A DNA stretch of 64,000 nt, from IMG/VR virus record IMGVR_UViG_3300022752_000027, positions 1 to 64,000 of that record; one strand, 5' to 3'. Position 1 is the stretch's first letter, and the number at the start of each line of letters is the position of its first letter. This DNA is from a virus. Below are positions 53,401 through 61,375 of the stretch, piece after piece. The notes beneath the pieces are model-generated. The model was given only the letters and a program-made list of their open reading frames with translations, searched no databases and had not been told where the DNA came from. The position numbers were made by a program, and so were the translations under genes.

Positions 53401-56220
53401 TTAATTAATCTTGCAAAAGAAAATCTACCTAGACTTACTGGTCTGACACAACTGGAGCATGCTACTCTTAGTAATTACTACGAAAAATTATCTGAGGGAG
53501 AACCTGTTACTAAAGAAGAAAGAGAAGAAGTAAAAGTACTATTAGATAAGAAGTCACAGTTTGGATTATCTAAAGAAGATAAGGCTAGACTGTATGAATT
53601 GTATGCGGAATTAGGAGAATTACAGAAGTCATATCCCACAGACTATTACATGGATATGTTTAACAACTATCTGAGTTTAGTTGACATGGATCTTTTAGAG
53701 TCAAACTTTGACATGAAGGATCTCACTATGGATACTGCAGACAGAGTTTTGAATATGGACTTCTATAATACTATAGTTAGCACTAATCCAGAATTCAAAG
53801 AATGGTTTGATAAAAATCACATTATCAAAACTGTTACTGATAAGTTTGGAGTAAAGACTAGAAAGATAGAACGTGTAAAGGCATGGAGTGTAGTAAGACC
53901 AAGGAACATACAATACTATGACATATTCAGCTTTACTAATTCTTTAGGTCAGCCTGAGTCTATTGTAGGTATGCCTAACCACCTTTATTATGAAAGAACG
54001 GTAAAGCAAAAGTTTGTTACAAAGCCTGTATCTGTACTTGAAGCAATTGAACAGGGAGATATTACTAAGGCCAACATGGATAATAAAGGTAACTGGTTAC
54101 CTAGATTAGACATTGACGATAAGAAGTATGTAAATGAAAAGTTCTTTAATATCCGTGACACGGATAAGAACTTATACAATGCTATTATTGCTTTAACTAA
54201 ATGGCACTTTACTTTCCAAGAGAATAGTCCTAATAGTTCTAAGTTAGGTTTTGATATACCCCGATATAGAAAAGAAGGTTACGAATCTAGAATGGAATAC
54301 TTTACCGCCGAGGGTAAATTAGAAAATCCTATATCTAGATGGTGGAGAAGATTTAAATCATTGTGGCAACCCTCACCTGATGATGCCGAAGAAGGATACA
54401 ACTTTAAGGATCAGATGATGATGATGGATGGTGAAGTATACAATGATCAGAATGCTGGAATTCCAATCACTGGTCTATCTGCATTAGAAGCAGATGACGT
54501 ATCACTAGATCTTACTTATGGTATGTTAAAGTTTATGGTATCATCCGAAAAGCAAAGAAAGCTTATCGAGATGAATCCAATGGCTAGAGCATTGCAGATG
54601 GTAATGAGAGGTTCTGAAGATGCTATTAATGAATTTAAAAACATTAATAAAAGAACACAGAAAAATAACAGCACCTGGAATCTTGTTGGAGAAAAAACAA
54701 CACTAGGTAAAAGCAAAGGAAAGTCAGTAAGGGAAACAGCAATAGATAACTTTATAGAAAGAGAATTTGAAGGAGTAGTACGCAAGGGTGTACTAGGTAA
54801 AGATAAAGACAATGCATTTGTTAACAAAGTAGTAGATAATATCATGAGATTATCTGCCTTTGGATACTTTGCTATGGACATACCTAGTGGTCTGAAAAAC
54901 TCTTTTTCTGCTAGAATACAAAGTATTCAAGAAGCAGCTGGAGGTAAGTATTACAACATGACTAACTATGCTAAAGGAGTAGCTTGGTCAAATAAAACCA
55001 TGTGGGAAATAAGTCTTAACGTAAATAAGTTTGGACCTAAGTCACATGATCAGCAGCTCGTTGAAATATTTGATGCTGTGCAAGGAAGATTTGAAGAAAA
55101 GTTTGCAGATCATGGTTCAAGATCATTAACTAAAGATGCACTTGGTGGATTGACCTGGATGACTAGCTTCCGTAAATGGACAGAATTAAATTCATCGCTG
55201 TCTATATTCGGCGCAATGCTGCATCACGAAAAAAATGTAGAGCAAACAATTAATGGAGTTACTAAAAGAATTGCATATATAGATGCATGGGAGACAGTAG
55301 ACAATCAAATAAGATTAAAAGAAGGTGTAGACCCTGAATGGGGGATTAATGGTGCTAAGTTTAAAGCATTTAAGAATAAGGTACAAGGTGTTAATAACAG
55401 CCTGAACGGTTCTTTTGCTAAGTTTGATTATGCAGAGGCTGATAAGTTTATGGCTTTCAGATTTGTAATAGCCTTTAAACGCTGGTTCATTAGAATGTTC
55501 TTAAACAGATATCAGTACAGAGGTAGTATGCGTAATCCTAAATACAGATACGACGCTGCTGTAGGTGATACTGTTATGGGATTCCATGTTGAAGCAATGA
55601 GAGCATTATTTAGAGGAATACAAAGTAGAGGAGAATACTTTAATTTCTTATCCCCATCTGAGAAAGCAGCATTGTGGAAGACAACTATGGATGTAGCATA
55701 CCTTATTTTATTCAGCATGGCTATATCAATGATCTTTGGATTTGATGAAGATGATGAAGATAAGTTTGAAAAACTTAGAGATAGATCAGGACCTCTTCCA
55801 TTCTTTGGGGTAAGTGAAAATGAAGCTGACTTTAAATTAGGGGGATGGCTAACAAACCATGCACTACTTATGACAATGCAACTTAAGAATGAAACGGTTC
55901 AATGGTTACCTTTGCCTGGACTAGGTGCAGATAACTATCTAGAGATGCTTAAGATGGATGCAATAGCAATGAAAAATACTTTAGATAACTATAAGAAGAT
56001 GGGTGGTGCATTAATTCTTGTTTCTGGTAATGCATTATTTGGAACAGATAGTACTAAAGCATATTGGGATCAAAGAGAAGGACCATACTCATGGATGCAA
56101 GAAGGAGAAGAAGGAAGTAAAGCATTGAGTTATTTCTTTAGATCATTCGGTGTTACAGGTAAATCATTAGATCCTGCACAAGCAACAACTAACTGGGTTA
56201 AATCATCAAATTGGAGATAA
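50488..56220 (+). CDS. giant virion protein with N-terminal zincin domain and C-terminal membrane segment (1910 aa)
   Basis: 1910 residues. H178-E-F-A-H182 with E232/E233 about 50 residues later is a HExxH zincin metalloprotease motif. It is followed by a hydrophobic helix ending VFGK, the same order as in the polymerase protein (LLNYLFGK). Residues about 300-1100 are helical with long charged coiled-coil stretches. At about 1729-1753 lies one membrane-type helix (MDVAYLILFSMAISMIFGF), followed by an acidic segment (DEDDEDKFEKLRD). The layout suggests a packaged protein that enters the host envelope. Proteolysis is predicted from the motif only. Last giant gene of the cluster, five bases before the next ATG. 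Confidence 0.65.
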   Translation: MNSCPIPSEFEPLVEHAKSVGIPERSAVSQALRAYMIHNSNLKPGEEPSMPTNYEFNKIMDDYNIFINSPDRQTVTEAPVGSKDYFADIENAFPWYKVIREGLQVDTESQSNLKGRAIINAIAEKLSSNLGVPYQFVTAAEAQELTKDVNIWSGQPAFYFGDTIYILPELATEKSVFHEFAHPLVRAIATANPELFKNLYKQVMATSKGQELLDRSKKAYPSAAPNDPIIMEEVLVMALTQAATDTTDSAFNKFISNLLYAIKQLLRRVFGKVKVEKLNPNTTIGELADMLMMEKFDIDTKSISREDIAAYMTEYDNLIESIDKLSQSTLQGSTDELFNMISGHIQLIKNNKDYKAMDQILKDLYQRSDLKEIYESLAPYQSKNEYLINEMTRLQQDAEFAKQHTKAFLDSLLRLNAMTDRVHTELINLVKDMNSQDNVGKVFYFNNIMNSWDEFLNGMETTINNELQSGAIKPDNPIISLVGGIRRKISNAQKTANKVYAEGVSQVLKSQIAPMKTAIDEKYDQIMEDLRKRNAPASIIAQKQKDYWGLEGPELAEFLDLKNKKDKGLPMSSVESHNYEILKMKSYRDGAYLTDEKIDYLMTGRLGDGHALNSFIEGFVYNQDPIVFGFAGWVKDNLTEVFTSSQRKGNSFLNEVKPLLEAAGYNQSNPAAFGRRATFRDKKGGVDKDGKYVTKDVNTIINPWKDYRADIARLEAEIRAATEVAYSSGNNDEVLRLKKEKRDYEQKYFHTPYTEEYYKRFSVFNQGPGDIIGAKAEAARNELLSKIQNLTTSIGISTTNENFDTRDELANLWREYRQLHSNYTSSGQLKDAEGIKIAERLREFRNASKDLYDNTLIPELFTSSLAAYEQSLIDQGYEKWGVPFMKLRNKWIEKNTRTVIKDNFYAEQKRITDEIKQISSKLPKNLQAEFDISKHYEKLLQLMNPYRDEDNQPEATAMDLRNIEAIKETQELINLAKENLPRLTGLTQLEHATLSNYYEKLSEGEPVTKEEREEVKVLLDKKSQFGLSKEDKARLYELYAELGELQKSYPTDYYMDMFNNYLSLVDMDLLESNFDMKDLTMDTADRVLNMDFYNTIVSTNPEFKEWFDKNHIIKTVTDKFGVKTRKIERVKAWSVVRPRNIQYYDIFSFTNSLGQPESIVGMPNHLYYERTVKQKFVTKPVSVLEAIEQGDITKANMDNKGNWLPRLDIDDKKYVNEKFFNIRDTDKNLYNAIIALTKWHFTFQENSPNSSKLGFDIPRYRKEGYESRMEYFTAEGKLENPISRWWRRFKSLWQPSPDDAEEGYNFKDQMMMMDGEVYNDQNAGIPITGLSALEADDVSLDLTYGMLKFMVSSEKQRKLIEMNPMARALQMVMRGSEDAINEFKNINKRTQKNNSTWNLVGEKTTLGKSKGKSVRETAIDNFIEREFEGVVRKGVLGKDKDNAFVNKVVDNIMRLSAFGYFAMDIPSGLKNSFSARIQSIQEAAGGKYYNMTNYAKGVAWSNKTMWEISLNVNKFGPKSHDQQLVEIFDAVQGRFEEKFADHGSRSLTKDALGGLTWMTSFRKWTELNSSLSIFGAMLHHEKNVEQTINGVTKRIAYIDAWETVDNQIRLKEGVDPEWGINGAKFKAFKNKVQGVNNSLNGSFAKFDYAEADKFMAFRFVIAFKRWFIRMFLNRYQYRGSMRNPKYRYDAAVGDTVMGFHVEAMRALFRGIQSRGEYFNFLSPSEKAALWKTTMDVAYLILFSMAISMIFGFDEDDEDKFEKLRDRSGPLPFFGVSENEADFKLGGWLTNHALLMTMQLKNETVQWLPLPGLGADNYLEMLKMDAIAMKNTLDNYKKMGGALILVSGNALFGTDSTKAYWDQREGPYSWMQEGEEGSKALSYFFRSFGVTGKSLDPAQATTNWVKSSNWR

Positions 56221-56224
56221 TAGA

Positions 56225-56368
56225 ATGGCAAAAACAGTATCAGTAAAGAATGCCTTTGCACCTAAAGGCAGCAGAAAAAAAAGACCAGGTGTAATATCTA
56301 AGACAAAGAACAGTGGTTTGAAGTCTAGTAAAAACTATAAGAAACCTTATAGAGGTCAAGGAAGATAA
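56225..56368 (+). CDS. small basic protein ending the late gene cluster (47 aa)
   Basis: 47 residues from an ATG five bases after the previous stop. About one third Lys/Arg: MAKTVSVKNAFAPKGSRKKR, then SGLKSSKNYKKPYRGQGR. It resembles the small basic proteins at 3369-5282 in composition. The gene is followed within eight bases by the convergent terminator. A DNA- or RNA-binding role is possible; nothing more can be said. Confidence 0.6.
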   Translation: MAKTVSVKNAFAPKGSRKKRPGVISKTKNSGLKSSKNYKKPYRGQGR

Positions 56369-56375
56369 AGAAAAA

Positions 56376-56393
56376 CCCCGGATTTCTCCGGGG
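56376..56393. terminator. bidirectional terminator between convergent gene modules
   Basis: CCCCGGA (56376-56382) and TCCGGGG (56387-56393) form a perfect 7-bp G/C stem with a TTTC loop. An A-run (AAAGAAAAA) lies on the left, which is a T-run when read on the - strand. It sits where + strand late genes meet - strand replication genes. The right side lacks a long T-run, so termination of + strand transcripts may be weaker than of - strand ones. Confidence 0.7.
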
Positions 56394-56422
56394 CTTCCTC
56401 ACCACAATAACAAACTAACACA

Positions 56423-56707
56423 TCACACCAAGGTTGTGGCAAGTTTGCCAAACCTAGCTTCTTTTGTTTTGTCAACAATATTTATAAGCAGTTCTTCCGA
56501 ACACCAAGCAACCATCATTGCTTTGATGTGTGTTTTAACTGCCTTAGTATCATTAAATACTTCAGATACTTGAAGTATCTGTCCATTCTTAGCTACTGTT
56601 TTTACAACATAGCCATAGACAGTTGTTCTTTCTTTCTCTCCAGTTTCTTCATTAACTACCATGATTCTTCTTTTTGAATCATGGATTTGGATTGTTGGTT
56701 CTTTCAT
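56423..56707 (-). CDS. YegP/DUF1508-like small protein (94 aa)
   Basis: 94 residues, read leftward and starting in an ATGA overlap with the MazG-like gene. The segment GYVVKTVAKNGQILQVSEVF followed by an N-x-x-K-A-x-x-x-I pattern resembles the UPF0339/DUF1508 repeat (strand, N-G-Q/E, S-E-x-Y/F, helix). E. coli YegP has two such repeats; only one is visible here. Function of the family is not settled. Last gene of the - strand operon before the shared terminator. Confidence 0.5.
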   Translation of the reverse strand: MKEPTIQIHDSKRRIMVVNEETGEKERTTVYGYVVKTVAKNGQILQVSEVFNDTKAVKTHIKAMMVAWCSEELLINIVDKTKEARFGKLATTLV

Positions 56708-57084
56708 TGGATTATAGCTTTAATATTAGGACGAAAATACGAAGGACCTTTTAATATTTTACCATCTTCTCGATAAATTGGTTTGCCATCAGCCCCTAAC
56801 TTACTCATATTAGATCTATGAATCTCTCTAAATACTTCTTCAATCTTATGTTGAAGACCGTGCTTTAGTATTGTACCATAGATAATATAAAGCTGGTCCC
56901 CTAAAGCATCAGCAATTCCAACTAAATCTTCTTTTTCTACGGCCTCAAGATACTCATTGTTCTCTTCTGCAAGTAGAGAGTATCTTAATTTGCCTTCATT
57001 GCTACTAATAAATCTTGGTTTGTTTCCATCCTTCTGGTCAAACACAGTGTGGAAATCACCAACCATCTGAATATAGTCTCTCAT
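56704..57084 (-). CDS. MazG-like nucleoside triphosphate pyrophosphohydrolase
   Basis: 126 residues, all helical. The core motif is LLAEENNEYLEA (E40, E41, E44) and DLVGIADALGDQLYIIYG (D53, D59, D63), the EExxE...D-x-x-x-D arrangement of all-alpha NTP pyrophosphatases that bind magnesium. Such enzymes hydrolyse NTPs or dNTPs to monophosphates and in phages can reshape nucleotide pools or alarmone levels. It forms a pair with the related upstream gene, five bases away, and overlaps the downstream gene by four bases. Confidence 0.7.
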   Translation of the reverse strand: MRDYIQMVGDFHTVFDQKDGNKPRFISSNEGKLRYSLLAEENNEYLEAVEKEDLVGIADALGDQLYIIYGTILKHGLQHKIEEVFREIHRSNMSKLGADGKPIYREDGKILKGPSYFRPNIKAIIQ

Positions 57085-57089
57085 ATCTA

Positions 57090-57500
57090 CTACTCGGGTT
57101 TAAAGGTATAAATTAATTTATCATGCAAGGATTCTGTATGACTCCAAAGATTATTACCCATACCCTCATAGTCAGGATAATTAGGATTATAATTAATTCG
57201 GCTATATAACATACCTTTAATTAGTAGCATATAAGCAATAGCGTCACCAATCTTTTCATCTATTGCCTCAGCCGTTGATGTCTCTGAAGCAATCATATCT
57301 TTTACAGACTGCAGGTGTTTAACAGCATATTCCCATGCTACCTGTTCAGCTTTACAATGGTACGACAATCCTCCTGCCGCCCTTTTAAAATTAGAAAATA
57401 CATCTTCTGTAGATGCATACTCTGCATTCTTATTATGAAATCTTTCCATAATTTCAGCAAGACTATGCAATGCCATTTCCTCAAAATCTTTATAGTTCAT
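57090..57500 (-). CDS. all-alpha NTP-PPase-like / nucleotide-modification-associated protein
   Basis: 136 residues, helical. Motifs are KNAEYASTEDVFSNFKRA near the N-terminus, KHLQSVKDM at about 61-69 and DEKIGDAIAYMLLIKGM (E82, D86) at 81-97. This order (K-N-x-E/D-Y, then K-H/R-x-x-S-x-x-D, then E-K-x-x-D) resembles the DUF1599-type nucleotide-modification-associated families related to MazG. Substrate unknown. Adjacent to a clear MazG-like gene, suggesting a nucleotide-pool pair. A hairpin with an eight-G run lies just upstream of the start. Confidence 0.5.
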   Translation of the reverse strand: MNYKDFEEMALHSLAEIMERFHNKNAEYASTEDVFSNFKRAAGGLSYHCKAEQVAWEYAVKHLQSVKDMIASETSTAEAIDEKIGDAIAYMLLIKGMLYSRINYNPNYPDYEGMGNNLWSHTESLHDKLIYTFKPE

Positions 57501-57517
57501 AATTGTGCTATAAGTAT

Positions 57518-57542
57518 GGGGGGGGATTTCATGCCCCTCCCC
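57518..57542. other. G/C hairpin with eight-G run between - strand genes
   Basis: Eight G (57518-57525) can pair with CCCCTCCCC (57534-57542) around an 8-base loop. On the - strand it lies between the DUF932-like stop and the next start, without a following T-run, so it is not a standard terminator. It could block exonucleases or pause polymerase. Confidence 0.5.
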
Positions 57543-57549
57543 AGATTAA

Positions 57550-58434
57550 TTAAAGTTCAGGAAGCTCTAACGGACTGTTGTCGTCAAAGATACTAAGAAT
57601 CTCATCAGAATTTACAGGCTGCTCCACATCTTCAATAACATCAAATATATTCATTTGATTTTCAGGAACTTGCTCTTCTTCAGTCTGAGGAATTGCAGGC
57701 ACTGCTGGTACACCGTGAACAATATTATTCATAATGTAAGCATGCACTCTGCTTTGATCTTCAAACCATGTCTTAGGATGCGAAGTTCTTAATGCAATAC
57801 CGATGATATTGTAGAAGTTCCATAAGTTATTCTCAGAGTACTCATCAAATAACTTTACTTTTCCACACAGCATATCTTTGATTTGGGATACCTGTTCTTT
57901 ATTAAGAACCTCTTCTTCAATAAACAATACACCGATGATCTCAGACATCTGCTTAAGTGTAAGTTCTTTTTGAATCATTGAATTCTTACTAGAACATAGA
58001 TAGTTGTAGAAGATGTTAGCTTGATTAAGCTGTGTCTCAATCATTTCTACGGCTAATTGATCTGCATTACCTGTATGCTTTCTAGCAAAGTTGGATAGAT
58101 GTCCAGCAAATACATAGGTATTAGTCTTTGCTACATAGGCACCGATACCGCACTTAAATCTAGTTGACTTATCATATGAGTTACCCCATACAAACATCAT
58201 CTTTAAGTCTGGATCTGTACCGTAGTCTAGCAAGATTTTACCCATTGCTACATTTCCTGAATAACTAGAAGCATAAAGCTCTTCTTTAATGTTAAAGCCT
58301 TTATTGACAATAGTTCCAAGACTCTTGTCAATAATTGACTTATGGCTAATAGGGGTATATCTACCCCCATGATTTGGTATTGTAACCTGCTCCAGGAAGG
58401 AACGGGTTATACCCTTTGGCAATGTTCTGCTCAT
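57550..58434 (-). CDS. DUF932-like protein (294 aa)
   Basis: 294 residues. Residues about 25-105 (RYTPISHKSIIDKSLGTIVN, LYASSYSGNVAMGKILLDYG, MMFVWGNSYDKSTRFKCGIG) follow the layout of DUF932/YfjQ-type proteins of phages and plasmids, which have no settled function. The middle is helical, and the C-terminal 55 residues are acidic and Pro-rich, likely unstructured, containing QMNIF and ending ELPEL. It begins one base after the polymerase stop, so the two are co-translated or at least co-transcribed. Replication-linked role is inferred from position. Confidence 0.5.
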   Translation of the reverse strand: MSRTLPKGITRSFLEQVTIPNHGGRYTPISHKSIIDKSLGTIVNKGFNIKEELYASSYSGNVAMGKILLDYGTDPDLKMMFVWGNSYDKSTRFKCGIGAYVAKTNTYVFAGHLSNFARKHTGNADQLAVEMIETQLNQANIFYNYLCSSKNSMIQKELTLKQMSEIIGVLFIEEEVLNKEQVSQIKDMLCGKVKLFDEYSENNLWNFYNIIGIALRTSHPKTWFEDQSRVHAYIMNNIVHGVPAVPAIPQTEEEQVPENQMNIFDVIEDVEQPVNSDEILSIFDDNSPLELPEL

Positions 58435-58435
58435 T

Positions 58436-60424
58436 CTAAAAAAGTGTTAATTGATATTGGTTTTGAGAACTGGTAATATTACCTATCTCTTTATAGATAC
58501 GATCTATATAATACTTTTCATTCACATCATAATCAGGCCATGGAAGATCTATATATTCATTGAATACACGCTGTTGCCATCTTCCTGATTCTGTTTGTAT
58601 CTCTCTACCATCTGCATTATTATGCTTTACTATTTTACATCCTTTATTGGAGACATAGTAACGTACAATTTTCTGCAACTCTTTGCTTATTCTTTCTACT
58701 CCTACTATACATGTTTCAATAAACTTCCAATCTCCTTTGGCTTTTACACCTGCACAATAATCAAATATATTTTTATTGTCTCGTAGATAATGTTCTGGTA
58801 TTACATCATGAACGAAGTAATAATAAATAGCTTTAGGAATAATCAGGAAACTTTTGTTCTTATGAAGAGCTAAGTCTGCAAATTCAAATCTACCCTTGCA
58901 TTTAGTTGCGTTATAATAATAGCAATCTTTATCTTGGGTAAATATATAATGCGGATTTTGCAACTTCAAGTTTTCCCACTCTTCTTTAGAGCATGCTTTT
59001 GTTTTATGTACAGCAATGTAATTGTTTACATCAGCAAGTATGAGCTTGTTATACTGGTCATGTTCAAGACTTAGCTTTGTTAGCTTCTCCCATTCTGCAC
59101 AGATTTCTAGATACTTGTCTTTGTAATGCGCTGGTATCATCATCTCAAGACCATCTGTATTCTGCATAATAGGAATAGAACCTGGAATACCCATACTAAG
59201 CATCTCATATAACATAGTCAGACAAAGCTGGCCGTTAACAGTAATGCGCATAGTAAACTCAGGATCATACAGAAAACTATTCTCGTCATTGCTCAGACCA
59301 TAAGTACTATTAAGAATAATCTTATAGACATAATTCCTAGGATCTTTCTTAGGTATCTTTTTCCTCTCCTCAAAGAACCATTGATACTGTTCACAGAATT
59401 CTTCTTTTGGTAAATGTGCTGGTGCCCATTTATTCATGATAGCCAAATTAGGATAAAAACTAGTAACGTCAGACGTCATTATTATCATTCCATCTTTTGC
59501 CTCATATATACCTGGAGTTGTTGCACCGTGCACACCGCCTAAACCAAAGTCAGTTTTAACACCCTTATGTGTAATAGAATACTTAAATCCACCTTTTGTA
59601 TTTCTTGTATCAAGAACTATGGATTTAAACTTCTCTAGTACACTCTTAAATTCAGGATGTTTAAACTTAATATAAGGTAGTATAATATCATTGATCCTAA
59701 TAGACTCTCTTCTTGTACGTAACTTATTAAGCTCATAGGTACTTATGCCTGTTTTCTTCTTGAGAAAATGTAGGAATAGTAACTTAGAAATTCTAGGTTC
59801 AGAAGCACTAAACATATCCAGTTCATACTCTTTTGTTAATGCCTTACGTAAAGCTATCTGACTCTTACTGAGTTCATATATTTTAGCCGTAGACTTAACG
59901 TCATTAATACAATACTGAATAATAGTATCTAGCTGTTCTTGTTTTGTTATAGACGTTGTATGATGAATCGGCATCTCTTGGATGTTATACCAATCCATGC
60001 TATACTGAATCCACTTCAAACTAGATTTCTTTGCAGGATTATCCCAATGATTTAGCTTATAAAGATCAATAGTATTTATTACACTATTGTTCCAGTTAGA
60101 TTTAAAGTCTTGTTCATTAATAACTCTTTGTGCCTCCTCATATATTTCAGCTGCTATATCCTGTCCGTGCATGTTATCATAAATACCTACACCAAACCGA
60201 CTCATTATAAACGATGTAATATGATTGTCGAATCCTATACCATTAAAACTGATATGGAATTCATCATCAATTACATTATCTACAAGAAATAAATATAGCT
60301 TCTGTACATCATTACGAAGCTTTGATATTACAAATACTCTTAAATCTTCAGGATCTTTATAATGTTGTGCACAAAGAACTGTACAATCTACTAATGTCTC
60401 ATAGTCTATGATCCAATGATTCAT
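58436..60424 (-). CDS. family B DNA polymerase with 3'-5' exonuclease
   Basis: 662 residues. Exonuclease motifs: D7-Y-E9 (Exo I), F60-N-G-I-G-F-D66 (Exo II), Y171-C-I-N-D175 (Exo III). Polymerase motifs: D319-V-T-S-F-Y-P (A), K368-x3-N372-S-T-Y-G376 (B), N422-T-D424-G (C). The catalytic Asp of motif C is D424; the Asp found two residues earlier in many family B enzymes is Asn here. The protein ends QYQLTLF, matching the bacterial sliding-clamp motif QLxLF. It replicates the phage genome. Compact for the family; a priming mode cannot be deduced. Starts seven bases after the stop of the 123-residue gene. Confidence 0.9.
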   Translation of the reverse strand: MNHWIIDYETLVDCTVLCAQHYKDPEDLRVFVISKLRNDVQKLYLFLVDNVIDDEFHISFNGIGFDNHITSFIMSRFGVGIYDNMHGQDIAAEIYEEAQRVINEQDFKSNWNNSVINTIDLYKLNHWDNPAKKSSLKWIQYSMDWYNIQEMPIHHTTSITKQEQLDTIIQYCINDVKSTAKIYELSKSQIALRKALTKEYELDMFSASEPRISKLLFLHFLKKKTGISTYELNKLRTRRESIRINDIILPYIKFKHPEFKSVLEKFKSIVLDTRNTKGGFKYSITHKGVKTDFGLGGVHGATTPGIYEAKDGMIIMTSDVTSFYPNLAIMNKWAPAHLPKEEFCEQYQWFFEERKKIPKKDPRNYVYKIILNSTYGLSNDENSFLYDPEFTMRITVNGQLCLTMLYEMLSMGIPGSIPIMQNTDGLEMMIPAHYKDKYLEICAEWEKLTKLSLEHDQYNKLILADVNNYIAVHKTKACSKEEWENLKLQNPHYIFTQDKDCYYYNATKCKGRFEFADLALHKNKSFLIIPKAIYYYFVHDVIPEHYLRDNKNIFDYCAGVKAKGDWKFIETCIVGVERISKELQKIVRYYVSNKGCKIVKHNNADGREIQTESGRWQQRVFNEYIDLPWPDYDVNEKYYIDRIYKEIGNITSSQNQYQLTLF

Positions 60425-60430
60425 TAGTCA

Positions 60431-60802
60431 TTATTCTGTTACCTCTGTTTCAAAATACTTTTGGAAGTCGTAGGTATCTGAATTAAAAGCAAAATGTTTT
60501 ACGAATGCTTCAATGTCAGTTCTTTCTTCTAGATAATACTCCTGATATGTTTCAAGAGTTCTTCTCTCTTCTTTAACCATTTTGTCTGCAGACTTTGGAT
60601 TCTTTCTAGGCTCTGGGTCACCATTAGGATCTAGCTTTGCAATCAAATGGAATTGATCTTTCTTGTTCTTACCGATAACAGCTAAGACTTTAAGCTGTGA
60701 ATCAAAGATACATTCTACAAATGGACAGTCTTCCGTTGCAGGAATCATTTTAAACGTCTTGTTGTTCTTCCAACTAGACGTAAATAACATCATATTATTC
60801 AT
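60431..60802 (-). CDS. conserved hypothetical protein in replication operon (123 aa)
   Basis: 123 residues. The first half is beta-rich (FTSSWKNNKTFKMIPATEDC, then CIFDSQLKVLAVIGKNKKDQ), the second half is helical and charged. No motif recognised. The gene lies directly upstream of the polymerase in the same operon, separated from it by six bases, and could be an accessory factor. Composition is that of a soluble cytoplasmic protein. Confidence 0.6.
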   Translation of the reverse strand: MNNMMLFTSSWKNNKTFKMIPATEDCPFVECIFDSQLKVLAVIGKNKKDQFHLIAKLDPNGDPEPRKNPKSADKMVKEERRTLETYQEYYLEERTDIEAFVKHFAFNSDTYDFQKYFETEVTE

Positions 60803-60812
60803 GTTGGTTTTT

Positions 60813-61373
60813 TTAAAGATGCTGGAACAAAGATATAGATTTAATCTCTGCCTTCAAATTTTCTTTCTCTAAATCTGGCTTTGAACATAACTCCCCAACC
60901 TCACGTAAGATTTTCTCACTGACATTCAACAGGTTAGCATATTGCTCATAGTAAATTTCGGGATTCAGATAACTATTTATTTGGTGATAATTAGACTTGT
61001 TTGCCATAAAAAACTTTAGGATTTTATTCTTGGTATCAGTACTCATTTTAGAATACTTGCCATCAAGAAAATATCCCCAGTCTATAGCATATTCCGTCAT
61101 ATCAAAAACATAAACACCTTCGTCATCTTCAGTTTCATAATAAGAGTGAAACAATTTATTACTTGTAAGTTTTGTTTTCTCAAATCTTCTGAAGACATCA
61201 TCGTCCCTTAGATGATATACACACACAAACTTCATATCTTCAGGAACATATTGACCGGTCCAACTGATATAACTTTCAATTGGAACAGCCTCAGAACCTT
61301 TTCTAATATCCAGAAGCGGATATATAAACAATCTAGACTTTTGGATATATTCAGTATACAGTTTATTAATCAT
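60813..61373 (-). CDS. conserved hypothetical protein in replication operon (186 aa)
   Basis: 186 residues, mixed alpha/beta in the first 110 (KSRLFIYPLLDIRKGSEAVP; VPEDMKFVCVYHLRDDDVF) with a helical C-terminus. The first segment resembles phage proteins with a small RNA- or DNA-binding fold, but I cannot assign one. It follows the nuclease gene by two bases. An accessory replication or recombination role is suggested by position only. Confidence 0.6.
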   Translation of the reverse strand: MINKLYTEYIQKSRLFIYPLLDIRKGSEAVPIESYISWTGQYVPEDMKFVCVYHLRDDDVFRRFEKTKLTSNKLFHSYYETEDDEGVYVFDMTEYAIDWGYFLDGKYSKMSTDTKNKILKFFMANKSNYHQINSYLNPEIYYEQYANLLNVSEKILREVGELCSKPDLEKENLKAEIKSISLFQHL

Positions 61374-61375
61374 GT

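Noticed and set aside
57550-57660. Clamp-binding motif QMNIF in the DUF932-like protein
   Set aside because: It departs from the QLxLF consensus at key positions and lies in an acidic disordered tail; chance is likely.
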